Assembly: GCA_965230225.1 (NCBI GenBank)
Contig: CBDDKM010000002.1
Span: 682,001 to 746,000 of the forward strand
DNA: 64,000 nt
Reading direction: 5' to 3'
Source: CALSMU01 sp965230225
GTDB taxonomy: Bacteria; Bacteroidota; Bacteroidia; Flavobacteriales_D; Parvicellaceae
The notes beneath the pieces were generated by a model. It saw only the letters and a program-made list of their open reading frames with translations, had not been told where the DNA came from and searched no databases. The position numbers and the translations under genes were made by a program. This document shows, one piece after another, positions 1 through 7,997 of the stretch. Within the stretch, counting starts at the first letter, position 1. Every line of letters begins with the position of its first letter.

Positions 1-453
1 TTCTAATGGCAATGCGTCGACATCGTTTTTCGATTTTGCAATTTTTCTGGCGTCTTCATCTGGTTCAAGTCCTGTTGTGTTCCAACCTTGTTGTTTGCAA
101 TATCCAAGAAAATCTCCGGTGGCGCATCCAATATCTAGAATAGATTTTCCTCTAGAATGTTTTTTGGCCAGGGCTTCTTTTTGCTTAATTGCCCTATTAC
201 GAACTACATGATAAATTTTATTTATGACCCCTTTTTTTGTGTCGGAATGTGAGATGTAATTTTCGGATTTGTAGTATAAACCGATGGTCTCTAATGTTGG
301 GATTGGAGTAGTAAATTTAAAGTTACAATCGCTACATTGAACGATGGTAAATTGATCGTGACTCACATTATGATCTTCAGCACTAATGAATTTTTTGTGG
401 TTTTCAGATCCACAAATCGGGCATTTTTTTATGTCTACTAATTGATGTTCCAC
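1..453 (-). CDS. Zinc-ribbon class I SAM-dependent methyltransferase (3' part missing)
   Basis: The reading frame is open from about 453 down to the left window edge, so the C-terminus is missing. The visible 151 codons start with a zinc ribbon (CPICGSE near residue 11, CSDCNF near residue 40) and continue to SAM-binding motif I (ILDIGCATGDFL near residue 110) followed by GLEPDEDA, the usual acidic motif II. This is the layout of the zinc-ribbon class I methyltransferases that often modify sugars or lipids in Bacteroidota; the substrate cannot be told. There is no ATG in frame. The start is GTG at 453 or TTG at 462, and the GTG lies inside a parS-like palindrome. The gene follows mnmG on the same strand. 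The family is secure, the start uncertain. Confidence 0.85.
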   Translation of the reverse strand, partial: MEHQLVDIKKCPICGSENHKKFISAEDHNVSHDQFTIVQCSDCNFKFTTPIPTLETIGLYYKSENYISHSDTKKGVINKIYHVVRNRAIKQKEALAKKHSRGKSILDIGCATGDFLGYCKQQGWNTTGLEPDEDARKIAKSKNDVDALPLE

Positions 454-461
454 GTGAAACA
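446..461. promoter_or_regulatory. parS-like ParB binding site 1
   Basis: The sequence TGTTCCACGTGAAACA matches the widely conserved parS consensus TGTTNCACGTGAAACA at every position. It overlaps the probable GTG start of the methyltransferase. ParB binds such sites and spreads to organise and segregate the replication origin region. A second site follows 30 bp later. Confidence 0.8.
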
Positions 462-491
462 ATTTATTAATTATGTATTATTTTCGAGGTA

Positions 492-507
492 TGTTCCACG
501 TGGAACA
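492..507. promoter_or_regulatory. parS-like ParB binding site 2
   Basis: TGTTCCACGTGGAACA is a perfect 16-bp palindrome of the parS class (the arms match the consensus with a G in place of one A). It lies in the short gap after the mnmG stop codon at 516. No other CACGTG in the window has the flanking TGTT/AACA arms, so the pair is specific to this spot. Confidence 0.8.
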
Positions 508-515
508 ATACCAAT

Positions 516-2399
516 TTATCTTCCTAAAAAGATCATCAAAACAGAAACATCAGATGGTTTTATTCCACTAATTCTTGATGCCTGTCCCAATGTTTCAGGT
601 CTAATGTTATTTAACTTTTCTTTCGATTCATTCGATAAAGAAGAGAACTGAAAGTAGTCTATGTCTTCCGGAATTTTTACATATTCCAGCCTGGATAATT
701 TATCTGCAACTTCTTGTTCGCGGTCTAAGTACCCTCTGTATTTAATCAGAATTTCGGCTTGCTCTTCTATTTCTCTTAAGTCGCCTTTTACTTGTTCCAG
801 GTATCCAACTAGTTTTTCGCTGGCGTTTTTCATGTCTTCCAAACCAATGTTTGGTCTGGCCAAAACACCATCCATTTTTACTTTTTGTTTGATAGGAGAA
901 GAGTTCTTATCTGCCAAAATTGGGTTCATAAATTTAGGGTCAACAGAAGTCTTTTTTATGAAGTTGATGAGTTCATCTGTATTCCTTTTTTTGTTCTCTA
1001 CCAGCGTCATTCTTTCTTCAGAAGCTAGTCCGATTTTGTACGATTTTTCCGTCAGTCTTAAATCCGCATTATCCTGTCTGAGTAGAATTCTATACTCTGC
1101 TCTGGAGGTAAACATTCGATAAGGTTCTTCAGTTCCTTTGGTAATTAAATCGTCTATTAATACTCCAATGTAAGCTTCACTTCTTGATAGAGTAAACTCT
1201 CCTTCTCCTTTAATTTTTAGAGCAGCATTTATACCTGCCATCATTCCTTGACTTGCCGCTTCTTCGTATCCGGTAGTTCCATTTATTTGTCCACTAAAAT
1301 ACAATCCGGAAACTAGTTTGGTTTCGAGAGTGTGCTTTAATTGTGTTGGTGGAAAATAATCATACTCGATAGCATATCCTGGTCTGAACATTTTTACATT
1401 TTCAAATCCAGGAGTAAGTTTTAAGGCTGCCAATTGAACTTCCTCTGGTAAGCTCGTGCTAAATCCATTGATGTAATATTCGATGGTATTCCACCCTTCA
1501 GGTTCGGCAAATATTTGATGTCTTTCTCTATGAGCAAATCGATTTATTTTGTCCTCTATAGAAGGGCAATATCTTGGTCCTACACTTTTAATTGCTCCGT
1601 TAAACATTGGAGATCTATCAAAGCCGGTTCGAAGCATTTCGTGAACAGCCGAATTGGTGTAGGTAATGAAACAACTTTTTTGGTTAGTCAGAAAATTAGT
1701 TTCTGGAGAGTAAGAAAATTTCTTTGGATTTTCATCTCCCGGTTGCTCTTCCATTTTTGAAAAATCAATGGTTCTTCCATCGACCCTTGGAGGGGTTCCG
1801 GTTTTCATTCTACCAGCTTCAAACCCTAATTTTTCCAAATCTTCAGTAATTCCTATGGATGCTTTTTCACCCATTCTTCCACCTCCAAACTGTTTCTCTC
1901 CCAGGTGAATGGTTCCATTCAAAAAAGTTCCACTGCTTAGAATTACAGCTTTGGTTCTTACTTCTAATCCAATGGAGGTTTTTACTCCGGTAATCTGACC
2001 ATTTTCAGTTGTTAATCCAACTACATTATCTTGCCAAAAATCAATGTTAGGGTTTTGCTCCAGGGTTTCTCTCCAGGTTCTGGAAAACAACATTCTGTCG
2101 CATTGAGCTCTTGGGCTCCACATGGCCGGTCCTTTGCTCAGGTTCAAAAGCTTAAATTGAATTGCAGCTTTATCGGTAATGATTCCTGTATATCCACCTA
2201 AGGCATCAATCTCTCTAACAATTTGCCCTTTTGCAATTCCCCCAATAGCTGGGTTACAACTCATCTGTGCCATGGTTTCCATATTCATGGTAATGAGTAG
2301 AACCTCTACTCCAAGATTAGCTGCTGCACTTGCTGCTTCACATCCTGCGTGACCAGCACCCACCACTATTACATCGTATTCTTTAAGCATTTTTATCAA
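516..2399 (-). CDS. mnmG: tRNA uridine-5-carboxymethylaminomethyl(34) synthesis enzyme MnmG (GidA)
   Basis: MnmG is the FAD subunit that, with the GTPase MnmE, installs the (carboxymethyl)aminomethyl group on U34 of certain tRNAs in the cytoplasm. The 627-residue length is typical. The N-terminus has the Rossmann motif GAGHAG (residues 14-19); further on are GGGRMGE, the conserved SRAEYR segment and the C-terminal helical domain that binds MnmE and tRNA. A second in-frame start (MLKEYDV, at 2390) fits the family's usual N-terminus slightly better. The gene follows ybeY by 34 bp on the same strand, an arrangement common in Flavobacteriales. mnmG is often close to the replication origin, which agrees with the parS sites just downstream. 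Confidence 0.97.
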   Translation of the reverse strand: MIKMLKEYDVIVVGAGHAGCEAASAAANLGVEVLLITMNMETMAQMSCNPAIGGIAKGQIVREIDALGGYTGIITDKAAIQFKLLNLSKGPAMWSPRAQCDRMLFSRTWRETLEQNPNIDFWQDNVVGLTTENGQITGVKTSIGLEVRTKAVILSSGTFLNGTIHLGEKQFGGGRMGEKASIGITEDLEKLGFEAGRMKTGTPPRVDGRTIDFSKMEEQPGDENPKKFSYSPETNFLTNQKSCFITYTNSAVHEMLRTGFDRSPMFNGAIKSVGPRYCPSIEDKINRFAHRERHQIFAEPEGWNTIEYYINGFSTSLPEEVQLAALKLTPGFENVKMFRPGYAIEYDYFPPTQLKHTLETKLVSGLYFSGQINGTTGYEEAASQGMMAGINAALKIKGEGEFTLSRSEAYIGVLIDDLITKGTEEPYRMFTSRAEYRILLRQDNADLRLTEKSYKIGLASEERMTLVENKKRNTDELINFIKKTSVDPKFMNPILADKNSSPIKQKVKMDGVLARPNIGLEDMKNASEKLVGYLEQVKGDLREIEEQAEILIKYRGYLDREQEVADKLSRLEYVKIPEDIDYFQFSSLSNESKEKLNNIRPETLGQASRISGIKPSDVSVLMIFLGR

Positions 2400-2433
2400 C
2401 TGTAATCAACATAAAACACTGGTAAACAGTTGT

Positions 2434-2862
2434 TTAAGTTGTAAATTTTCGCAAATTTAATGCATATTCTTCCATTTGTCGCATCTCATTTGCTTCTTTT
2501 TCCGTTTTGTCTTTGTAACCAAGAAGGTGTAAAAGTCCGTGAGCCATCACTCTGTGAAGCTCATTTTCCTGCGTTTTCCCGAATTCTTTAGCATTTTCCT
2601 TAATTCTATCCACAGAAATAAACAAATCGCCTGAAACGGTTCCGTTTTCGCAATAATCAAATGTGATGATATCTGTATAATAATCGTGGTCCAGATGTTC
2701 TCTGTTAACCTGTAATAGGTATTCATCAGAACAAAAAATGTAATTCAGATCGCCGGGGGCCTGACTTTGATCCTCAATAAGATCAGCTAGCCACTCTCTG
2801 ACTTTCTTTTTATGTTTTAGGACAAACGATATTTCTTCCGAATGGAAATATATGTTACTCAT
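2434..2862 (-). CDS. ybeY: Endoribonuclease YbeY
   Basis: YbeY is a metal-dependent single-strand endoribonuclease involved in 16S rRNA 3' maturation and ribosome quality control. The 142-residue protein carries the signature HGLLHLLGYKD (from residue 108). H108 and H112 are metal ligands. The third ligand position is Asp118 rather than the His of the E. coli enzyme; HGxLHLxGYKD is, as I recall, the usual Bacteroidota form, so this need not mean inactivity. It lies between the RsbW-like ATPase gene and mnmG, all on one strand, probably as one housekeeping transcription unit. Confidence 0.95.
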   Translation of the reverse strand: MSNIYFHSEEISFVLKHKKKVREWLADLIEDQSQAPGDLNYIFCSDEYLLQVNREHLDHDYYTDIITFDYCENGTVSGDLFISVDRIKENAKEFGKTQENELHRVMAHGLLHLLGYKDKTEKEANEMRQMEEYALNLRKFTT

Positions 2863-2989
2863 ATCGAGTGCAAAGAAAATTAATTTTTACCACCGATAGG
2901 TAACTTTAACAAAGATTAGGTGTGGAACAACCGGAAGAATACCGGAATCCAGATACACTTTAGTAGAAATTTAAATTAGAAAACAACTG

Positions 2990-3418
2990 TTAGTTGGCAG
3001 AAATCTGGAAGCTAAGCTCCACTACTCTACCGTCTTTTTCGAAATTGATTTCGTCTGCCAGGTTTTTCATTAAGAAAATACCACGCCCATTTGGTTTTTC
3101 GATATTTTCCGGATCAGTTGGGTCCGGTAAATTATCAAAATCAAACCCAGGTCCTTCGTCTTCTATAACAAACTTTAGAACGCTTTCGGTTTCTACACCG
3201 CAAGAAACGGTTGTTTTTTTATTGGGATCAAGCTTATTACCGTGGTGGATAGCATTGTTAACAGCTTCTGTCAACGCGATAAGGATGTTTCCATAATTAT
3301 CTTCGTGAACTTTGAACTCTTCACATACATCGTCAATCAGCTTTTCTACCAGATGAATATTATCTGCACAAGATGGAAAATCAATTTTTTGCATTGTAGG
3401 AAGTATATCTTCAGTCAT
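2990..3418 (-). CDS. RsbW/SpoIIAB-like GHKL ATP-binding protein (anti-sigma or switch kinase)
   Basis: This 142-residue protein is a stand-alone HATPase_c_2 domain. It has the N-box EAVNNAIHHGN (residues 51-61), the G1 box DEGPGF (87-92) and the glycine-rich GRG at 111-113. Such proteins bind ATP and phosphorylate a STAS-type antagonist or sequester a sigma factor in partner-switch systems; no partner gene is adjacent here. It lies 8 bp after the DUF4175 gene, so the two are probably co-transcribed. A SpoIIE-type phosphatase is encoded about 4.6 kb away, and STAS/SEC14-like proteins are found elsewhere in the window. Whether any of these are its partners is inference only. Confidence 0.88.
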   Translation of the reverse strand: MTEDILPTMQKIDFPSCADNIHLVEKLIDDVCEEFKVHEDNYGNILIALTEAVNNAIHHGNKLDPNKKTTVSCGVETESVLKFVIEDEGPGFDFDNLPDPTDPENIEKPNGRGIFLMKNLADEINFEKDGRVVELSFQISAN

Positions 3419-3426
3419 AAGGTTAT

Positions 3427-6400
3427 TTAGTCATCAATGTGATTAAAGTACTCGTTAACTTTATTTTTGTAATATGGTTTCAAAGATGGAGGTATAGTTT
3501 TTAACAGCTCTACCTCTTTTTCTTTCAACCTCTTATACTCCAAATATTCGTTTGGGTTACTAAAAAGTTGATTTTTTGATTCTTTTGATTCCCTCTTATT
3601 ATCGTATTCCCTTTCGCGATCTGCTTTTTCGTGCTCTAAGAGCCTTGTCATAATGTCTTTCTGGCGGTTCAAAGTTTCTTGAGTAATTCGTTTATTTACG
3701 ATATCCTCCTCCACTTTTTCCATTTGTTTGGCTATTTCTTTTAAGCCATTACCCATTCCCGAACCATCTTTATTTAGTTCTTGAGATAGCCTTTGAATTT
3801 CTTTACGCAGAGCTTCTTGTTGAGCAGCCATTTGGGCCAATTCCTTACTCATCATTCCTCCCATTCCTGGGCCACCTTCTGTTCCTCCAGGCTTCTGTCC
3901 TCCCGGTTTTTTACCTCCGTCTTGTTTTCCTCCCGGTTTTTTGCCGCCATCCTTTTTGCCTTGTTCCATGGCTTTTTTCATTTTTTCTAGCTGTTTCTGC
4001 ATTTGTTTTTGCATTTGCTTCATGCTAGATGGTGATGGAGAACCACTTCCACCAGGCTTGCTGCATTGACCAGTACCAGGCATTTTGTTTTTCATGGCCT
4101 GTTGCATCTGCTTCATGGCTTCGTCAAACAATAGAGCAAGATTATTGGTAGAAGTCATTACGTATTGCTGTTTACTTACAGCCATAGGTGTTTGCCTTTC
4201 AGAAATGTGCTTTAATGAGTTCTTGATATTTTTATTCATTTCAGCCACTTCCTTGTTAATGTAAGGGCTGAGCTGCATGATTCTTTTACTAAGCGCAAAA
4301 AGAGAATCCTCTAACACTTTGGCATCATCTTGCAGTTTCCTTTGCTGTTGTCCAAGCTTTACATATTTAGGGTCATTAGGGTTAAGTCCCATAAATTCAT
4401 CCATTACTTCTTCCTGCTCAAATGAAAACTGAATTAAGTTTTCCAGAAGTTGTCTTAGAGCTTGCATGTTTTCCTGATCATCCTGCTCTTGTTCCTTCTG
4501 CTTCATGTTTTTCATCATTTGAGAAAGTTGCTCCATTTGCTCCCCTGCCTCTTGCTGTTTCTCAGAAGCTTTTTTATTCTTCTTTTCCCCCAAATCATCC
4601 TGGCTATTTTTCATGTTTTCCTGAATATCCTGTTGCTCCTGTTCAGTATCTAACATGTTTTTCTTCTGTTCCAGATCTTCATTAAGTTCTTCTAGTTCAT
4701 CCATTTCTTGTTGAATGTCCGAGAACTCTTCATTCAATTTCTCTTGTTCCTTGTTCAGGTCAAAGTTGGACTTGTTCTTTTCTTTAGTGTCTTCCGAAAG
4801 TTGCTTTTGATCTTCAGCTAATTGATCTAATCGCTCTGTAATATCGTCCAGCTTTTGCTCAAACTCCATTTGCTTGAACATTTCAATCGAACGGTCTAGT
4901 TCTTTTTCAATTTGTTCCTGGCTCATTTCGATTTCCTCCATCTTATTTAATAGCTGGTTTTTGTTCATTTCTTCCAGCATTTTTTGGAGTTCTTCGTAGA
5001 GCTTTTTCATCTCTGGAGTCATGAGTTGATCAAACAACTCATTAAGCATTTCCTGCTTTTTAAGGATTTCAGGATTAGGTTCTTTGTATTCGTTTTGCTC
5101 ATTCAGGTTTCTTTGATTTTCCTGCTTAAGCTCTTCCAGTGTATTCTGCAAACTTTGTTGTTTCTGCAGGAAGTTTTCAATCTTATTTTTGTCTTGCCAG
5201 TCTGGGCTTTGTTTTTCCAGCAAGTCTTTTTGGATTTGCTTTAATTCATCTTTTAAGTCCTGAAGTTCCTTAGCACTTTCGGAAAAGTCGTCTTTAATTT
5301 TTTCGCTCGATTGATCTGCTTTATCAGCCAATTCTTGCTTGGTTGGAGCTTTGTACAGCTTGGTTTGAGACCGGGCAGACTTTGGTCCATTAATCCCATC
5401 GTTATCCCATACCGTAAAGTAGTACTCTACTTTATCTCCAGGGTCCAGATTCAATTCCGAAAGGTCGAAGTAATGAAAGAACTGCTCTTTATTGTAGTTC
5501 TTGGCTATCGGAATGGTGGCGGATTTATAACCTTGTCCTTTTCCATCTACAATAATCTGATGGGTAAATACTAACTTTGTAAATCCATAGTCATCATTAA
5601 TGTTTCCATTGAAATAACGAATAAAGTTGTTGCCGGAATCCAGCTTTTCTTCTACTTGAATGGTAGGAAGAATATCGCTAACCACATTTAGGAAATACGA
5701 AATAGAGTCTTTATTGGTGGTGAATTCATTTTGTGTAGAAACCGTATACGAAGAACTTTTGAACAGAGATCGCTCATGCTGAAAAGTGTTTTCTCCTAAC
5801 GGATCCAATTGAAGCATGGTGTCTGCAAAAGACATGGCCACAATCCTGGTGTTTTTGGTATCAAAAAACCATTTGGCTCTTGTTCCTTCCGGTAGGGTAA
5901 GGTCTCCAACATTAACTAGCTTTTCATCTTTAAGACCTGTATAATCCGGATAATCCAATACAATTTCAAACCCTTTTAGGGTTGGTTTTGGAATGGTATT
6001 CAAAGTGTAGGTTTCAGACTGAACATCTTCTGCTTTTAATTGAAAATCTTTCGATTCCTGAACGTTTCTGAAGGTATACGAAAACTCAATGTTGTTAATT
6101 TTTTTCAGCTTATGCTTACGGTTATCCACTTCAATGTAAACCTCGTTAGGAACCTGTTTTCCCTCTACTTTTACCGTAAGTTGAAAATCCTCCTGTTGCA
6201 AAACAGAAAGCTCATCGTTTTGAATTTCAAATTGATACTTCGCTTCTACAGGAATGTAAGTGTCGTGGTTAATGATATTTCCCGCACTGCTGGTAATGAT
6301 GTTAATGTCCCAAACACTAATTAACAGAAGAATTAAAAGCGGAATAATGAGGTATTTCAAGTACTTTTTGTTTTCCGAAATATCAATAGCAGTGGTAAAA

Positions 6401-6825
6401 GGAACAGGTGTAAGTTGCCTTACTCTTTGATCTATACTTGCTGCTACTAGCGCAGATTGTTCGGCAGATACGCTTCTTTGATTAAGCTGTAGCGTATTGA
6501 TGATTTTATCTTTAATATCACCGAAGTGATTTCCTACAATTTGAGCAGCTTGTTCGTAAGAAATAACATTTCCCAATCGGGTTAATTTGCTTAAAGGAAT
6601 GAGTACGTAAAAGACCAAAATAGAAATACCTGCTGTTAGGTAGCCATAAAAAAGTACTGACCTACCGATGGTATCAAACTTTCCGAAGTATTCCATTAAC
6701 ACAGCCACTAAGAAGAATGAACAAAGCAGGGTAAGACTATAAATACCACCTTTTACCAGCTGGTTTTTATAATACTTACGAATAAATCCGTCCAGTTTCT
6801 GTATGAGTACGTCTATGCCGTTCAC
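3427..6825 (-). CDS. DUF4175 family large membrane-anchored coiled-coil protein
   Basis: The protein has 1132 residues. Three hydrophobic segments lie near residues 25-46, 57-80 and 155-177. A region of Ig-like beta sandwiches follows (about 190-480, rich in aromatic and Asp residues), then a very long coiled coil rich in Gln, Glu, Lys and Met (about 500-900), a Gly/Lys/Pro-rich linker near 930-990 and another helical stretch. This is the architecture of the Bacteroidota DUF4175 family, whose function is not established. The order of membrane part, periplasmic domains and coiled coil suggests a cell-envelope scaffold. It is the first gene of the minus-strand run into the RsbW-like ATPase, ybeY and mnmG. 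Confidence 0.88.
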   Translation of the reverse strand: MNGIDVLIQKLDGFIRKYYKNQLVKGGIYSLTLLCSFFLVAVLMEYFGKFDTIGRSVLFYGYLTAGISILVFYVLIPLSKLTRLGNVISYEQAAQIVGNHFGDIKDKIINTLQLNQRSVSAEQSALVAASIDQRVRQLTPVPFTTAIDISENKKYLKYLIIPLLILLLISVWDINIITSSAGNIINHDTYIPVEAKYQFEIQNDELSVLQQEDFQLTVKVEGKQVPNEVYIEVDNRKHKLKKINNIEFSYTFRNVQESKDFQLKAEDVQSETYTLNTIPKPTLKGFEIVLDYPDYTGLKDEKLVNVGDLTLPEGTRAKWFFDTKNTRIVAMSFADTMLQLDPLGENTFQHERSLFKSSSYTVSTQNEFTTNKDSISYFLNVVSDILPTIQVEEKLDSGNNFIRYFNGNINDDYGFTKLVFTHQIIVDGKGQGYKSATIPIAKNYNKEQFFHYFDLSELNLDPGDKVEYYFTVWDNDGINGPKSARSQTKLYKAPTKQELADKADQSSEKIKDDFSESAKELQDLKDELKQIQKDLLEKQSPDWQDKNKIENFLQKQQSLQNTLEELKQENQRNLNEQNEYKEPNPEILKKQEMLNELFDQLMTPEMKKLYEELQKMLEEMNKNQLLNKMEEIEMSQEQIEKELDRSIEMFKQMEFEQKLDDITERLDQLAEDQKQLSEDTKEKNKSNFDLNKEQEKLNEEFSDIQQEMDELEELNEDLEQKKNMLDTEQEQQDIQENMKNSQDDLGEKKNKKASEKQQEAGEQMEQLSQMMKNMKQKEQEQDDQENMQALRQLLENLIQFSFEQEEVMDEFMGLNPNDPKYVKLGQQQRKLQDDAKVLEDSLFALSKRIMQLSPYINKEVAEMNKNIKNSLKHISERQTPMAVSKQQYVMTSTNNLALLFDEAMKQMQQAMKNKMPGTGQCSKPGGSGSPSPSSMKQMQKQMQKQLEKMKKAMEQGKKDGGKKPGGKQDGGKKPGGQKPGGTEGGPGMGGMMSKELAQMAAQQEALRKEIQRLSQELNKDGSGMGNGLKEIAKQMEKVEEDIVNKRITQETLNRQKDIMTRLLEHEKADREREYDNKRESKESKNQLFSNPNEYLEYKRLKEKEVELLKTIPPSLKPYYKNKVNEYFNHIDD

Positions 6826-6953
6826 TTATCGTGTTCTGTAATAATCCTTTAGGTGTCTATTTGAAAGGATAGTCTTTCAAGAAGTAACCCCCTAAGATAG
6901 AAAAGTTCAATTAATACGTCAAAAAACCTGAATAGTTGCCCGATTTTTAAAGT

Positions 6954-7295
6954 TTAACATTCTTTTAAGAACCTGATGAAACTCCATGGTTTTCTAGTCT
7001 TTAGGTACAATGGGTTTTGATCGTTTGCAAAAGCTTCTTTTTCGAACGAAATTCTTCGGTAGGCTTGATGGTGCGAAAACCCTTTACTTCTTTGGGTTAG
7101 ATATTCGATAGAGTACCACAAATAGAAAGGGATAATTAGCAGTTCAAGTTGTTGCATTAGGTGAATATTTTCATGATTCACCAGCCTCGGGTTGGCTCTT
7201 GCAGAGCGGGTACGAAAAAAAACAAAAGGGAAAAGAGTTATGGCATTTTTTCCTCCAGTAATTGTAGTTACCAACCAATTGCTTACGATTTTCAT
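6954..7295 (-). CDS. Small membrane-associated protein with HENIH motif
   Basis: I do not recognise a named family. The 113 residues contain NHENIHLMQQLE, an HExxH-like metal-site helix (H-E-N-I-H), followed by an aromatic hydrophobic segment (LLIIPFYLWYSIEYL) and then SFEKEAF, which offers a downstream Glu that could be a third zinc ligand. The pattern recalls gluzincin-type peptidases reduced to their core. Catalysis is not shown. The start codon overlaps the stop of the upstream membrane protein gene (ATGA), so the two are translationally coupled, and both follow the SpoIIE phosphatase gene. Confidence 0.7.
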   Translation of the reverse strand: MKIVSNWLVTTITGGKNAITLFPFVFFRTRSARANPRLVNHENIHLMQQLELLIIPFYLWYSIEYLTQRSKGFSHHQAYRRISFEKEAFANDQNPLYLKTRKPWSFIRFLKEC

Positions 7296-7987
7296 TCTGT
7301 GTCTTTACGGTCTCCTAGAATGACTATTTTTTGCCATACTTTGTTGCTTAACCCAGTAGTTAAATGTTCAATTTCCTGTATGGCATTGAGCACCACCTGA
7401 TCCTTAAACCCTTGTGCATACAGGGCAGATACTTTACCGGTTAAGGATAACATTTCGCTACAGTAGTCAAGGTATCTGGCCAACTCATACCCCGTTAATT
7501 GTCTTTTTGGTGATGATTCTGTGTTTTTCGTATTATCACCCTTAGGATCTTTGGTTAATTGGTGCATATCAATTACATGGGCAATGGTTCTAAGCTCATG
7601 CAAGGCATCTAGTGCTCTGGAACGCTTAATTCTGGTTTCGATGGTAACCAGGAAAAAGATGGCAGCACCTATTAGAATCAAATCGTTGATGGAGGCCTCC
7701 ATTAGGGTAATAACATCCACTAAGTTCAATTTATTAGAGGTGAACTCAAAGGCGGTAATTGAGAAGAGCAATGTGATGACTCCCAGTCCAATAAAAGCAA
7801 ATACGGAGATTCTTAACCACCAGATAGGTTGAGAAATCCAATTGATTCTGGAGCGACTTTCGTCGGCAAATGCTTCCAACTCACTACACACTTTGGAAAG
7901 TCCTGAATCTGGGAACCGCTCCTCGATTCGATTGTTTAAAATTCGAATGGTGCTAATGGTTTTGTCGATGTCCAGAGATCGATACAT
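7292..7987 (-). CDS. Hypothetical protein with two transmembrane segments
   Basis: This 231-residue protein has no family I recognise. Two hydrophobic segments lie near residues 57-80 and 105-120, with predicted helical cytoplasmic regions on both sides, rich in Leu, Glu and Arg. It begins 10 bp after the stop of the SpoIIE-type phosphatase gene and overlaps the HENIH gene by ATGA, so the three form one operon. By position it may be a partner or target of the phosphatase; the sequence itself does not show this. Confidence 0.7.
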   Translation of the reverse strand: MYRSLDIDKTISTIRILNNRIEERFPDSGLSKVCSELEAFADESRSRINWISQPIWWLRISVFAFIGLGVITLLFSITAFEFTSNKLNLVDVITLMEASINDLILIGAAIFFLVTIETRIKRSRALDALHELRTIAHVIDMHQLTKDPKGDNTKNTESSPKRQLTGYELARYLDYCSEMLSLTGKVSALYAQGFKDQVVLNAIQEIEHLTTGLSNKVWQKIVILGDRKDTE

Positions 7988-7997
7988 GGCGCTAAAG

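Noticed and set aside
3793..5574. Several plus-strand frames across the DUF4175 gene
   Set aside because: They are shadows of the Gln/Lys-rich coiled coil, giving Phe/Leu-rich peptides without gene features.
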